Positions 13,095-25,340 of a stretch of DNA of 64,000 nucleotides are shown piece after piece. The position numbers and the translations under genes were made by a program. The notes below the pieces were generated by a model. The model saw only the letters and a list, made by a program, of their open reading frames with translations, was not told the DNA's origin and did not search any database. The first letter of the stretch is position 1; each line of letters begins with the position of its first letter. Origin of the DNA: Harmonia axyridis (Eukaryota; Arthropoda; Insecta; Coleoptera; Coccinellidae); NCBI RefSeq assembly GCF_914767665.1, contig NC_059501.1:2606501-2670500 (forward strand), written 5' to 3'.

Positions 13095-13520
13095 AAGTCT
13101 GTAATCCTGCTAGTTTTTCCGTAATAAAATTGTAAATTTGGTTTAATGAGGGTAAGGTTATTCATAATAATGGATAGTTTTCTTGTATTTTCTTAATTGG
13201 TTCTCGTTGTAAATTATGAATTCCTGAAAAAAAATCTGTTTTCGTCAAAAACTAGGATTTATTAGTTTTGTTTACATCCGATGGAGGATATGATATTTCA
13301 AACGGAACAGCTGACAGAAACGATTGAAGCCGCCATGGGGTGTAAATATGAATACAATCGTCGTTTTGACAAAGAAAAAAGGCTTGAAATATGATTAATT
13401 CACCATATCTAACGAAAAACAATTGGGAAATTACAAGCAAAATATCTATTATTAACCTTCATTAAGCCAACTTTACAATTTTATTTTGGAAAAACTAGCA
13501 GGATTATAGCATTTTCGTCA
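13095..13520. mobile_element. Fold-back MITE
   Basis: TAATCCTGCTAGTTTTTCC at the left end recurs inverted at the right end (about 13,485-13,508). Arm similarity runs about 80 bp inward through the AAAATTGTAAA block. No transposase is encoded. The target duplication cannot be fixed with confidence. Confidence 0.6.
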
Positions 13521-13529
13521 CCCAGATTT

Positions 13530-16500
13530 CAGATACGACATAACTCCGGACATATATTCATAGATTTTTCTTCAAACGACCTGACGAATGATCCTCTAGA
13601 GTTTTGTATCGAGGTTAGGAAATACCTTTTTCATCTGAACAGAACTAGGACAATTAAACATTCAGCAGGAAATTGAAACAAACGATGTTGAACAGATGTA
13701 GTTAAGAACCCATTTATTTTATTAGCATATTTTTATGCGAAGAAATATAATACGGAGACGATCGAAAAATTCCGTGGAGTTCTTGACATAATACAGATTC
13801 CATATTAGGTATACTCATATCCACATTGCCTATGGTTCTATAAATATTTCATTGTCAAATTTTTAAGTATTAATTCTCGAATATAACATGAGCGAAAATA
13901 TGAAACTGAATTTTCATTCAAAGCAATAAATATATTTACTCTTGGAAAAAAGGGTTACTTTCGAAATATGTAGTAACAAAAAATGCTATTCAAAGAAAGT
14001 GTTGAAAATGCCTGCCACCCACTTCTTCGCACAGCATTTTTGTTGTTTTTGATATAGGTATATTATAATATCACATCTTTTTTCAAGAGTGAAAATATTA
14101 AAAGTTTTGAATGAAAATTCAGGCTTCATATTTCAGATTATATTATAATCGATATTGACAACTTGAATTGAATTTGAATTTCATTGATAAAACAACAACT
14201 CTACTTACATATCCGGATTCAGAATCGATTGAGCATTCAAAAGATATGAAAAAATATTGTGAAGTATATTTTACAAGAAAAAATTTCTACTTTCTAGAAA
14301 ATCGGAAGTTCAAATGAGGAAACAAAGGCTGATAAATTGTCTGTAGAACTTATTTTGAAAACCAGTCAAATTTGCAGAAAAAAATTTTTGAAAAAACTGT
14401 TTTTCCTCAATAAGTTTACTCGCCTTGGTTCGATAGTTTTTCCAATAACATATTTGAATAGTCTGTGGAATATACCATCATATTGATGGGACACGTTCCA
14501 ATTTTGGTTGAAGGATAAGCAACAAAATCCAGTGATCTGCTTACGTGAAAAATGCGATAAGAGGAGGAATAGCATCGTCCATTTCATAAACCGACGTGGT
14601 GAAAACATTGATTTACAACATCTTTGATATTGCCGCTAATTGGAGAATTCGCTAGAAGTATTAAAGACATCTGGTGGCGGTCCCGAAATTCAACATTAAA
14701 AAGAGGTACATAAATATATCCCAATCATTTCTATGTCGACTCCGAGGTTAATTTTTTATTGTTCTCATTATGCGATCAGCTTGAAATTTGGCGAGGAGCT
14801 TAGCATTGCTATTTTATATCAATACCCAAAATCTCAACTCCGTCAGTTCTGTGGTCACAGAGTTTCTATGGTTCTGATCAAGTGATCAACAAGATATTTT
14901 GCACGAAGCTTTATATGGTCATTCTACATCTGAATGCAAATTTCCCTCGCAAATGTGCCTGTGGTTTCGAAATTAAAAAAATACAAAATTTCGAACGGCC
15001 ATATTTACGGAACCCCTATTCAGATTCTGCTTATTAAACGAACTCAACTGCGGCATTCGAGATCCGAACCTTCCCGGCAAATTTCGCGTACCTATATAAG
15101 TTCAAAAGTTATAGTGTATTAATTGTAGTGAGTCGAGCTAAATTGTTTGGACTATTCACTGCTGAGAACTCGGAAATTGACATTGTGACGAAATAATAAA
15201 GCGATAAACCTCGAGGCGAGCGCTCAAAACTGAATGGGATGGAGTTGGCCCCTTTTCATAAGTACAAATTTCGGAAATTAGTGTCCCTCGTCCATAAATT
15301 GATAACATATCTGAATAGAAGGAAGGAAGAAGATATGTTACGTCATTGAATATTTCGCGGGAAACTGATGTCTCCAAAAACACCATTAAATAGATGTATA
15401 TTCATTTTGATCGCGTATTTTTACGCGAAGTGAGATAATTCGAAGGCGATCGATAAACTGATAGATATGAAACAACTACATAGTTTTTAGAGTTTTTCCA
15501 ATATTTTTCCAGATGAGGGTGAAGTTTTTGACATCAGTAATCATTCAGATTTATATGAATCCTGGCAGAGAGTCAAGATCAGAAGAATATTTTCCACAAA
15601 AATATTCAATTCGTGAAGTTCGTTTATACCCAATATAAAAAATCCGAATTTTCTCATCCAGAATAGTATACATGTCTGAATGAAGATAAAAGTAGAATAT
15701 TACATAGTGATTAAGCAATAAACCGAAGTCCCAGATGCTAACAGCCAACATTCAATAGCAGTACTCATATTTTTCGTATTTTTTTTTTCAGTGGATTAAT
15801 GAATGATGATCGAAAACTTGATGGCAATGAAATATTTATAACAGTTCATCTGATATTATGGTAAACAGGGAAATGTTTATTCACAGTATACGTACTTGTC
15901 TTTTTTTGTCATGTGTTGTTAAGATCATTGCTGTTGAACTGTTTTATAAGGAAGTCATTTTTGGAATTCAATATCATAGAAAAAATTAGATTTAGAATAC
16001 GATACGCTAAATAAATTCCAATCATAATTATGAAACAATTGGGATATGTCATAATAAACGGGGAATCCAAATGGAACAGAAAAACCTTTGTTCATTTATT
16101 GAATTAATTTCAGCCCGGAGGGAGTGGAAATATGTCTACGAAACGTTGGCAAAGTTAGAAAAGTGTTTCAGACACCGAAAGTCCTATCAACACTGTTAAC
16201 CTATATACATGTACTTTGTTTCGTTATGACTTTTCAACTGATATTTCTTACTCGACTTTTCTTCATTTTAAGAGATTTTGAAAACGAATTGTGGAATAAT
16301 GGGCGTTTCATGAAGGAAACGTGACTGCGAAAATAAAATTTCTAAAAAACTTTCCAACATAAAATAACTTTTTTAGGGTAGGTCTCGGAACTGGACATTA
16401 CATGCAAAAATTGATATATAAATTGACCAATAAAGAGTACATCAAGTTTGATGTTACCAAAGCTTTCTTAAACTTATATATGGTGAAATGAACCTATATA

Positions 16501-16550
16501 CTATCGGATGTATACAATCTATCCATATGTACAAAATGTCTTGGAACTCA
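13530..16550. other. Intergenic, no gene seen
   Basis: The sequence is AT-rich with only short open frames of no recognisable character. Part of 14,660-14,760 is an inverted copy of a segment near 340-430, so a dispersed repeat is present. Nothing else can be supported. Confidence 0.45.
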
Positions 16551-16557
16551 ACGTTAG

Positions 16558-16558
<1 letters not shown>

Positions 16559-16620
<62 letters not shown>
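16559..16620. repeat. (TA)n microsatellite
   Basis: About 30 uninterrupted TA dinucleotides. Length polymorphism would be expected. Confidence 0.95.
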
Positions 16621-16623
<3 letters not shown>

Positions 16624-17105
16624 CACCAATGCTGAATAAGAGCCCGAAACTTTCTGACAATGCTCTGCTATAATTCAAATGCTACAGGTAAGATCTTCAA
16701 TCGGAGGCACTTTGGTTTTCCAGAAGTACTGAAACTTATACTATAAGCAAAACTGTTTCAAACATCCAGTTATAGACATTTTAATTCACCAAATTAATAT
16801 GCGCATCATTAAAATTTGTATGATTTCACTTAAAAGTCTGTCATTTTTGCCATAGGCATCAATTCATCACAATTCAACAAAATGCAATTCTGTGAAAACT
16901 GGCGCCTTCGCCATTTTGTAATATTTTTTGTGATCTTGTCTGAGACAAAATATTAGGATGAAAGCTCGTAGATTCAAAAGCGCTTGTTGATTCATTTATC
17001 AATTGCACCCCTAGAGACCACATATTACTACTATAATTTTTATTGTGCTGAAACAAGAGACGGGAATACTTTCTTCAATCTTTTTGGCTTTCCATGACAT
17101 TATAT

Positions 17106-18501
17106 AGGGTGTTTTTTTCGAGGTATATAACTTTAAGTTGGCATTACTGTTCAAGATGGCGACCGATTCAACAGCTGTCAAGTGATTTATCCTCAGTTTG
17201 GTTTGGCAATTCATGAGTAGACTCACGCCTGAACAACGCTTGCAAATAGTGCAATTTTATTTCGAAAATAATGGTTCTATGCGGAATAAATATCGCGCAC
17301 TACGTCCATTTTATTTTGTCGAGCGATGAAGCGCACTTCTGGTTGAATGACTACGTCAACAAACAAAATTGCCGCATTTGGAGTGAAGCTAATACTCAAG
17401 TGTATGTCGAAACACCGTTACATCCAGAAAAACTGACTATTTGGTGCGCTTTATGGGCTGGTGGAATCATTGGTCTGTACTTCTTCAAAAACGATGATGG
17501 ACAGAACGTTACAGTTAATGGTTATCGGTATAGAGCCATGATTACTAACTTTTTCATTCCTGACTTAAACAACCATGATGTCCAGGAGCTATGGTTCCAA
17601 CAAGACGGCGCAACATGTCACACAACTCGTGTAACAATCGACTTATTGAAAGACACGTTTGGTGACCGCCTAATTTCACGTTTTGGACCTGTGAATTGGC
17701 CTCCAAGATCTTGTGATTTAACACCGCTAGACTACTTTCTGTGGGGTTATGTGAAGTCATTGGTCTATGCGGATAAGCCACAAACCCTTGACCATTTGGA
17801 AGACAACATTCGCCATGTTATTGCCGAAATACGGCCACAAATGTTGGAAAAAGTCATTGAAAATTGGACGTCGAGATTGGACTACATCCGAGCCATCCGT
17901 GGCGGTCATATGCCAGAAATCATATTTAATAATAATAATAATAATAAATAATAATAAATAATAACTTTATTTACCCAACAGGAAATTTCCCAGTAACAGG
18001 GTAACAAATTACATCAACTTAAAGAAAATACATGTGAATTCCCTAAAAAACTAAACGAAATGGCAAGTACTCCAAAAAATGATAGTTATAAAGAAGTAAA
18101 AAAAAAAAAAAACTTTAAATAAACAATTACAATAGACTTATATTGACTTTGTTAGCACAATCACAAAGCCTATACACAGGTGCCCGCTGGAGTATGTTGG
18201 TCCGAGGCGTGGGTAGACTAAATGTTGGAGAACTCCTGGCTGCCATCCTCGGGACGTGAATGTTCACCCGAGAGAGCAGAAATGGGCAGTCAATCCTTCC
18301 ACCTAAGAGTTTTTGGGCGAATCTCGCGCACTGCTGAACCTGCCGCTCAAATAAAGTTGAAAGCTTCAGCTCTTCCATTATTATATTTAAAATGTAATGC
18401 CACAAGATTATCTCTTGGATAAATAAAATTCATGTCAATCGAATAATCCATCGTTGTTTTATTGCAATTTAAAGTTCTATAGCTCTAAAAAAAACACCCT
18501 T
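17106..18501 (+). mobile_element. Mariner-like element, deletion derivative, with nested LINE
   Basis: The left end (AGGGTGTTTTTTTCGAGG) and right end (GCTCTAAAAAAAACACCCTT) match the intact copy at 22,718-24,012. The copy lacks about 356 bp covering most of the N-terminal DNA-binding region. It keeps an open frame from 17,271 covering the catalytic half (SDEAHFWLN, QQDGATCH, CDLTPLDY). A LINE fragment interrupts it at 17,930, so the last codons are replaced. The transposase cannot be functional on its own without its helix-turn-helix part. Confidence 0.85.
17930..18382 (-). mobile_element. 5'-truncated non-LTR retrotransposon
   Basis: The fragment is flanked by ATATTTAA at 17,922-17,929 and 18,383-18,390, an exact 8-bp target duplication. 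It is in - orientation: the 3' end, a run of TTATTA-type repeats after AATAAAG, is on the left. A frame from 18,382 down to 18,127 ends in a Pro/Arg-rich tail (RMAARSSPTFSLPTPRTN...) that resembles the C-terminus of Jockey/I-like LINE reverse transcriptases. The family assignment is approximate. It inserted into the mariner after that copy had landed. Confidence 0.8.
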
Positions 18502-18504
18502 TAG

Positions 18505-19480
18505 AACTGAAACAATAAAGAACCATCAACGTAAAATTCCTTAGAGGAACTGATACATAACACGAAGTGTTTAAGGTTGCAATGACAGTCATCTCAAAAA
18601 ATACAACATCCATAAAAAATTCGATCATCATGTTGCCATCTTCACAACCCCAACATCCCAAACTATCCTTCACCCAATTCACACAATACGAAATTCTTAA
18701 CAGAACCCTCAATGACGACCTCCTCTTAATCCACTAAGCGAGTGTCAGTCAACGTCAACCACACACCTACACAACGTCCTACAGCCCCCCCTAGTACCAG
18801 TTAAAAGTTCCCGAGAACCGTGAATGATTAAGCATTGTTATACGTGTAAAGATTAATTAATATACTTTCGCCCTGTTTGCGATCTGATATTCAATTTTCG
18901 AAACTAAGAAATCCCCCCGGTGAAGAATCTACAAGGTGGAGTTTACACAGACCGGGGACTGTTGGGTGAGGTTGGGAAGAGAGGAAAAGCGTAGGTGGAA
19001 AACCCTTTTCCGCCGGCTTTGCTGACGCTAGGGGAGTATGTTTGTGTGTGTGGAGAGGAAAGAGGTATGCGTTCTAATTTATGAAGCGTGATTTAGCTGT
19101 TTTCCACCTTCGGGGTTTCGGGGGACGTATTGGGATTTGGCTGTCATTGGTTTCGTATGAAGTACATATACGTAAAGGGTGTTTTTTTAGAGCTATAGAA
19201 CTTTCCATAACATAAGCCTAACTTCTCTTTTGGCGAGTAGGTAATTTTTGAGCGTTGGTAACTTTGATAGAAGAGTTCTGGAGACTTCAAATTTTTACCA
19301 GTTAAGTTCGTTAATCGGTCAAATCTGCCTAATAGTTTGAGTTATGGCCATTTAAAATGTTATTTCAGCAGGTGGTTGTAAAATAATTTCACTAAAGCTC
19401 ATGGAAAATTTTGTGAGGGTAGTTCCATCAAAAAATGGAAGGAAAATCTATCCGACTAATGAAAAAAATTAATGACTCAT
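18505..19480. other. Intergenic, no gene seen
   Basis: Moderately GC-rich around 18,900-19,130. No splice-bounded frame with recognisable protein features was found. Confidence 0.4.
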
Positions 19481-19495
19481 CTCTTTTGATTCCAG

Positions 19496-19647
19496 ATTAC
19501 TATGATATAATACAGAATCCAATGGATCTGGGTAAAGTTAGGGAAAACCTGGAGAATGACCAATATGATACACCATACGACTTCAGCGAACATATGAAGC
19601 TCATATTTTCAAACTCAAGAAGATACAACACAAACACCAAATCTAAG
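19496..19647 (+). CDS. Isolated bromodomain exon
   Basis: The 152-bp frame runs from a TTGATTCCAG acceptor to an AAG|GTAATG donor, phase 1 in and phase 0 out. The encoded DYYDIIQNPMDLGKVRENL and IFSNSRRYNTN are characteristic of bromodomains, closest in feel to BRWD/PHIP proteins. NSRRYN contains the Asn that contacts acetyl-lysine in the family. No partner exons were found in this window. It could be one exon of a large gene with very long introns or a duplicated, orphaned exon. Confidence 0.6.
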
Positions 19648-19787
19648 GTAATGTGACCCAAATCAATTTTCAAATAATAAACCGTGGAGATTTGATTCCC
19701 GATCATTAGAAATATGTCTCTTATAAACAATATCAATCCCAACCATTTGAACTACTTGATACCTAATGGTGCATCTTGCAAGCTGTG

Positions 19788-21049
19788 AGGGGTGTTTTTT
19801 TAGAGCTATAGAACTTTAAATTGCAATAAAACAACGATGGATTATTCGATTGACATGAATTTTATTTATCCGCAAGATAATCTTGTGGCATTACATTTTA
19901 AATATGATTTCTGGTATATGACCGCCACGGCTGGCTCGGATGTAGTCCAATCTGGACGTCCAATTTTCGATGACTTTTTCCAACATTTGTGGCCTTATAT
20001 CGGCAATAACACGGCGAATGTTGTCTTCCAAATGGTCAAGGGTTTGTGACTTATCCGTATAGATCAATGACTTTACTAAGCCCCACAGAAAGTAGTCTAG
20101 CGGTGTTAAATCACAACATCTTGGAAGCCAATTCCCAGGTCCAAAACGTGAAATTAGGCGGTCACCAAACGTGTCTTTCAATAAATCGATTGTGGCACGA
20201 GCTGTGTGACATGTTGCGCCGTCTTGTTTGAACCACAGCTCCTGGACATCATGGTTGTTCAATTCAGGAATGAAAAAGTTAGTAATCATGGCTCTATACC
20301 GATCACCATTGACTGTAACGTTCTGGCCATCATCGTTTTTGAAGAAGTACGGACCAATGATTCCACCAGCTCATAAAGCGCACCAAACAGTCAGTTTTTC
20401 TGGATGTAACGATGTTTCGACATACACTTGAGGATTAGCTTCACTCCAAATGCGGCAGTTCTGTTTGTTGACGTGGCCATTCAATCAAAAGTGTGCTTCA
20501 TCGCTAAACAAAATTCGCTTATGAAAATCGGGAACAACGGCAATTTCATTTTGGGCCATTCGACGAATCTACGCCTTACTTGATGATCATTTAGCTTCAA
20601 TTCTTGCACGAGTTGGATTTCGTAAGCACGCAAACCAAGATCCTTCCGCAAAATCTTCTATAAAGTGGATGGACACAGATCCAATTCCTGTGCTCGATGG
20701 CGGATAGACTCATTCGGGTCTTCCTCAATGCTACGCTCTACAGCAGGAATAGCTTCTTCTGTACGCACCGTACGGCGTCTCTGGGGATGCTAGTTATCAA
20801 TAAGAGTAAACGTGGTGCGAAAACGTTGCATGGTTAATCGAATTAACTGCTCTGATGGACGATTTTGTCGACGATAAAATGGAAGTAGTGCGCAATAAGT
20901 ATTCCGCACAGAACCATTGTTTTCGAAATAAAATTGCACTCTTTGCAAGCGTTGAACTGAGAATAAATCACTTGACAACTGTTAAATTGGTCACCATCTT
21001 GAACAGTAATGCCAACTTAAAGTTATATACCTCGAAAAAAAACACCCTA
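19788..21049 (-). mobile_element. Mariner-like element, full-length but degenerate
   Basis: Both ends match the family seen at 22,718-24,012, in reverse orientation. The N-terminal region is present (FYFENNGSVRNTY near 20,900), so this copy lacks the common internal deletion. Frameshifts and stops break the transposase into at least two pieces (20,790-20,978 and 19,891-20,289). The catalytic KQDGATCH and CDLTPLDY motifs are still readable. Confidence 0.8.
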
Positions 21050-21189
21050 TATATGGTTGCGGTTTTCGCCAAATTAATTAATTCTGAGATTCCCTCACTA
21101 GACCATGAATTTGGTACAAGTCAAAGATTTATCCTGTATAGTAAAATGAAGTCAGTCTCCCTGTTGAAAAAAATTACAAAGTTTAATTG

Positions 21190-22680
21190 ATATTGACTAA
21201 ATATTCAAAACCGGTTTAGCATTCCGGCCACCATTTAAAAGTAAACTCCCGAGGATTACTCTAAACATAGTCACCTCCAAAAACTTTCCTGATCGATACC
21301 GTCGAAAAGTTGAAAACAAAGCCCCGGCAGCGAGACAGGGTGTATGATTCAGGCACTACATTCGCAAATTGAATAATGATAATGTTTACTTTATCCCCTA
21401 AACTATTTAAAGCAAAAGTTCGGACAATCCCGAGATGAACCCTAGAGGCTCAGATGGTCCATTTACTTCCGTAACTTTGCTAATTTTGCTGTTTTAGTCG
21501 GTTGAAGTTCCCGGAAACGAATAAATCCAAATTTATGCCCAGATATGTTTGCCGAGATTGAATTACGGGTCGGTCACAGAGCATTCACGGTCTAATTGAA
21601 GGTCTTGAGTGTTCTGCATGGTTCTATTTATGGGCTACGGATGTCGGTTCGAGACGTGCTGGAGTTGTGGCTGTTTTGAGTTTGGGAGGTTTGAGGGTTT
21701 TGGAGGTTACTTGTGAATATTGACTTGGGGAAAGTGCTTAGGATATAGATAGAACACTGAGAGAAGTGTTTATTTGATATTATCGAAAATGCATTATAGT
21801 TAATTTATTATTTATTTGATATATGGACAAACAAATATTAGTTTCATGGAAATAAATAATTTATTTGAAATCCCACCAGTAATCGTCATTTATTATTACA
21901 CTTCATTCATTTACGCATAACTTATATTAATAATGCTGAATAAATATCCATTTGAAGGAAAAAAATATAGTTGAGGTTAATATATCATTGAGTATTAATT
22001 AATGAACCTTATTTATATGTAATATAATATAATATGCTGAATAAAAAAAATATTTCAATTCAGTAATGGTTAACGTATTTCTTAGATAATTATTTTGGTT
22101 TTTTCTATTATCCGATTGTTAGGGTCTGAGAAGAACATTAGAGAATGTGAGATTCTAAAAAAATTTTAACTTCTCATAAAATATTTCAATAAGAACGAAA
22201 AGTTTCGTATAATATACATCATAACCAGGCATTGGAAATTTATTGCTGAATTCTCACACTTCATTCCTAAGAGTAGCTACTTTCTTGCTGAATAACTCAT
22301 CTGTATGCAGTGTCACCATTTTCAGTGGAAACAACCCTGTAGAATAACCACCATCAGGATGACCTCGATGTCTCCAATTCGGCGTGCAAAGGTCACCAGA
22401 TATCCCGAAATGATGGGAATCAACTGAATCGAAAATGAATTTCTATCAGTTGAATAAACTCCGAAGGGACTGTAAACATATCCAGTGAAAACAGCCAGTC
22501 CACTTATGTAAATCGACAGTCGTTCTTTAATATCCTACAGTTCCACCCAATTTCAACGGATTGTTGTCGATTGGAAACCCGGATTTTTGCGAATGCCAAC
22601 GCATATTCCGGATCGATCGACAGACGGGACTGTAGGTATACCGAGTGGGACAACGAAGTCGTGTGGAACCATTTATTGAG
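21190..22680. other. Intergenic, no gene seen
   Basis: AT-rich with scattered short frames. The last 40 bases before the mariner at 22,718 (AGTAATAAACATAGAT) match the ends of an inverted-repeat element at 63,245-63,835. Confidence 0.4.
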
Positions 22681-22717
22681 TAATAAACATAGATAAAAGG
22701 AGTGTACGCAACTCCTA

Positions 22718-24012
22718 AAGGGTGTTTTTTTTCGAGGTATATAACTTTAAGTTGGCATTAATGTTCAAGATGGCGACCGATTCGACAGCTGTCAAATGAT
22801 ATATTCTATGTTTGGTTTGGCAATTCATCATGAATAGATTCACGCCCGAACAACGCTTGCAAATAGTGCAATTTTATTTCGAAAATAATGGTTCTGTGCG
22901 GAATACGTATCCCGCACTACGTCCGTTTTATCGTCGACAAAATCGTCCATCAGAGCAGTTAATTCGATTAACCATGGAACGTTTTCACACCACTCTTATT
23001 GATAACTTGCATCCCCAGAGACGCCGTACGGTGCGTACAGAAGAAGCTATTGCTGCTGTAGAGCGTAGCATTGAGGAAGACCCGAATGAGTCTATCCGCC
23101 ATCGAGCACAAGAATTGGATCTGTGTCCATCCACTTTATGGAAGATTTTAGGGAAGGATCTTGGTTTGCGTGCTTACAAAATCCAACTCGTGCAAGAATT
23201 GAAGCCAAACGATCATCAAGTAAGGAGTAGATTCGTCGAATGGGCCCAAAATGGGATTGCCGTTGTTCCCGATTTTCATAAGCGAATTTTGTTTAGCGAT
23301 GAAGCGCACTTCTGGTTGAATGGCTACATCAACAAACAAAACTGCCGCATTTGGAGTGAAGCTAATCCTCAAGTGTATGTCGAAACACCGTTACATCCAG
23401 AAAAAATGACTGTTTGGTGCGCTTTATGGGCTGGTGGAATCATTGGTCCATACTTCTTCAAAAACGATGATGGCCAGAACGTTACAGTCAATGGTGATCG
23501 GTATAGAGCCACGATTACTAACTTTTTCATTCCTGAATTGAACAACCATGATGTCCAGGAGCTGTGGTTCCAACAAGATGGCGCAACATGTCACACAGCT
23601 CGTGCCACAATCGATTTATTGAAAGACACGTTTGGTGACCGCCTAATTTCACGTTTTGGACCTGTGAATTGGCCTCCAAGATCTTGTGATTTAACACCGC
23701 TAGAGTACTTTCTGTGGGGCTATGTAAAGTCATTGGTCTATGCGGATAAGCCACAAACCCTTGACCATTTGGAAGACAACATTCGTCCAGTTATTGCCGA
23801 TATACGGCCACAAATGTTGGAAAAAGTCATCGAAAATTGGACGTCCAGATTGGACTACATCCGAGCCAGCCGTGGCGGTCATATGCCAGAAATCATATTC
23901 AAAATGTAATGCCACAAGATAATATTGCGGATAAATAAAATTCATGTCAATCGAATAATCCATCGTTATTTTATTGCAATTTAAAGTTCTATAGCTCTAA
24001 AAAAACACCCTT
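22718..24012 (+). mobile_element. Intact mariner-like transposon
   Basis: The 1,295-bp element is flanked by TA at 22,716-22,717 and 24,013-24,014. The terminal inverted repeats start AAGGGTGTTTTTTT. It carries an uninterrupted transposase and is the only one of seven copies here that looks able to supply transposase. It is inserted at the edge of a degenerate mariner 3' end (24,015 onward). Confidence 0.9.
22830..23909 (+). CDS. Mariner-like transposase, intact
   Basis: The 359-residue frame starts at ATG 22,830 (MNRFTPEQRLQ); the in-frame extension to 22,812 begins with TTG and is not needed. The order is an N-terminal helix-turn-helix region (about residues 1-120), then the catalytic core. 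Acidic residues are visible in FSDEAHF, QQDGATCH and CDLTPLEY. There are 36 residues between the second and third Asp, so it is not a classical DD34D mariner and falls nearer the DD37D-type groups. A WALWAGG-like stretch lies between. It would cut and paste elements with matching ends at TA sites in the nucleus. No stop or frameshift is present. Confidence 0.9.
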   Translation: MNRFTPEQRLQIVQFYFENNGSVRNTYPALRPFYRRQNRPSEQLIRLTMERFHTTLIDNLHPQRRRTVRTEEAIAAVERSIEEDPNESIRHRAQELDLCPSTLWKILGKDLGLRAYKIQLVQELKPNDHQVRSRFVEWAQNGIAVVPDFHKRILFSDEAHFWLNGYINKQNCRIWSEANPQVYVETPLHPEKMTVWCALWAGGIIGPYFFKNDDGQNVTVNGDRYRATITNFFIPELNNHDVQELWFQQDGATCHTARATIDLLKDTFGDRLISRFGPVNWPPRSCDLTPLEYFLWGYVKSLVYADKPQTLDHLEDNIRPVIADIRPQMLEKVIENWTSRLDYIRASRGGHMPEIIFKM

Positions 24013-24020
24013 TATGTTGA

Positions 24021-25340
24021 ATAATAAAATCGAATTTTGCCAAAAATTAGACTGGAGACTTTTCAATTGATCTGTTAAAGAGCAATGAAAACGCACGATT
24101 TCAATTGAAATGTTGTTTGCCTTTTTGTTGACAATAAATTGCTACAGACGACTATGATCGGAAGTTTCTAGACCCGATATCCATCCAGTATACGCCAAGA
24201 ATACCACTCAATCATAGCGAGATGGCGGAAAAAAAGCCGAAGGAACCCAACATTTATGCGACGCTAGCTTTCCACGTTGTCGAAAGGTGATAGATTTTCT
24301 GTTCAAACAGAATTAATAGAAGGAAATTGAATTTCGATCCAGGCTATATGCATCGGTGAATCACCCTGTATACAAGGGACCCTTTTGGGATAAAATCAGC
24401 CTACAATAATCTGGCCTAAAAAATCATCTACCTCTAGGGTCATGCTCATGGCTGTCCCCTATTTTAATGAAGTTCAGATCAGATTCGGTCTGATGCACAG
24501 ATGGCGGTGCTAATAATAAGTCCATATAATTTTTATTTAGTACCAAACTTCAAACGATACCTGTCAAAATTTGACAGCAGTCCGACCATTAGTTTGTGAG
24601 ATATTGCTTTGTGAGTGTTGCTACTTTTGTTATTTGAAGAAAGATGGAAAAAAGAATTTAGTGTGCTGATGAAATATTGATTTTTGAGGGAAGAAATTAA
24701 ATCGGTAAAAAAAGGCCCCATTTGAAGAAGAAAATCAACGATAACAATGGCAAAATTGCATGAATTGGGCTTCGAATTGCTTCTGTAACCACCGCAATCG
24801 CCAGATCTGGCCCCCAGTGACTTTTTCCTGTTCTCAGAACTCAAAAGAATTCTCGCTAGATAGAAATTTAGCGCCAATGAAGTAGTAATCGCCGAAACTG
24901 AGGCCCATTTTGAAGCGAAAGACAAATCATACTCAAAAATTGTATCGAAAAGTTGGAGGATCGCTATAATAGCTGTATCCCCCTCGAAGGCAACTATGTT
25001 GACTAATAGAATCGAATTTTGCCAAAAATTAGACTGGAGACCCTTCAATTGGTCTGTTGAAGAGCAATGCGAACGCACGATTTCAATTGAAATGTTGTTT
25101 TCCTTTGTGTCGACAATAAATTGCTACAAACGAGTATGATCGGAAGTTTCTAGACCCGATATCCATCCAGTATACCCGAAGAATACCACTCAATCATAGC
25201 GAGATGGCGGAAAAAAGCCAAAGAAACCCAACATTTATGCGACGCTAGCTTTCCACGTTGTCGAAAGGTGATAGATTTTCTGTTTAAACAGAATTAATAG
25301 AAGGAAATTGAATTTCGATCCAGGCTATATGCATCGGTGT
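24021..25340. repeat. Direct repeats of about 330 bp flanking a mariner relic
   Basis: 24,021-24,357 and about 25,000-25,338 are near-identical (GATCGGAAGTTTCTAGACCC, GAGATGGCGG and more). Each begins with the 3' end of a mariner of the mellifera type, just after its last codons. The arrangement suggests duplication of a relic with its flank. Confidence 0.75.
24485..25015 (+). pseudogene. Mariner relic (mellifera type)
   Basis: A 5' non-coding part of a mariner (about 24,499-24,645) is joined to the C-terminal part of the transposase from about 24,745. Readable motifs include HELGFELL, then SPDLAPSDFFLF and a C-terminal EAKDKSYSK. Stops and frameshifts are present and the central region is deleted, so it is non-functional. 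Confidence 0.75.

Noticed and set aside
16454..16678. Frames rich in IYIY repeats
   Set aside because: They are translations of the (TA)n microsatellite.
24533..25078. 181-codon open frame on the - strand
   Set aside because: It runs antisense through a mariner relic whose + strand carries clear transposase motifs; the frame has no recognisable features.
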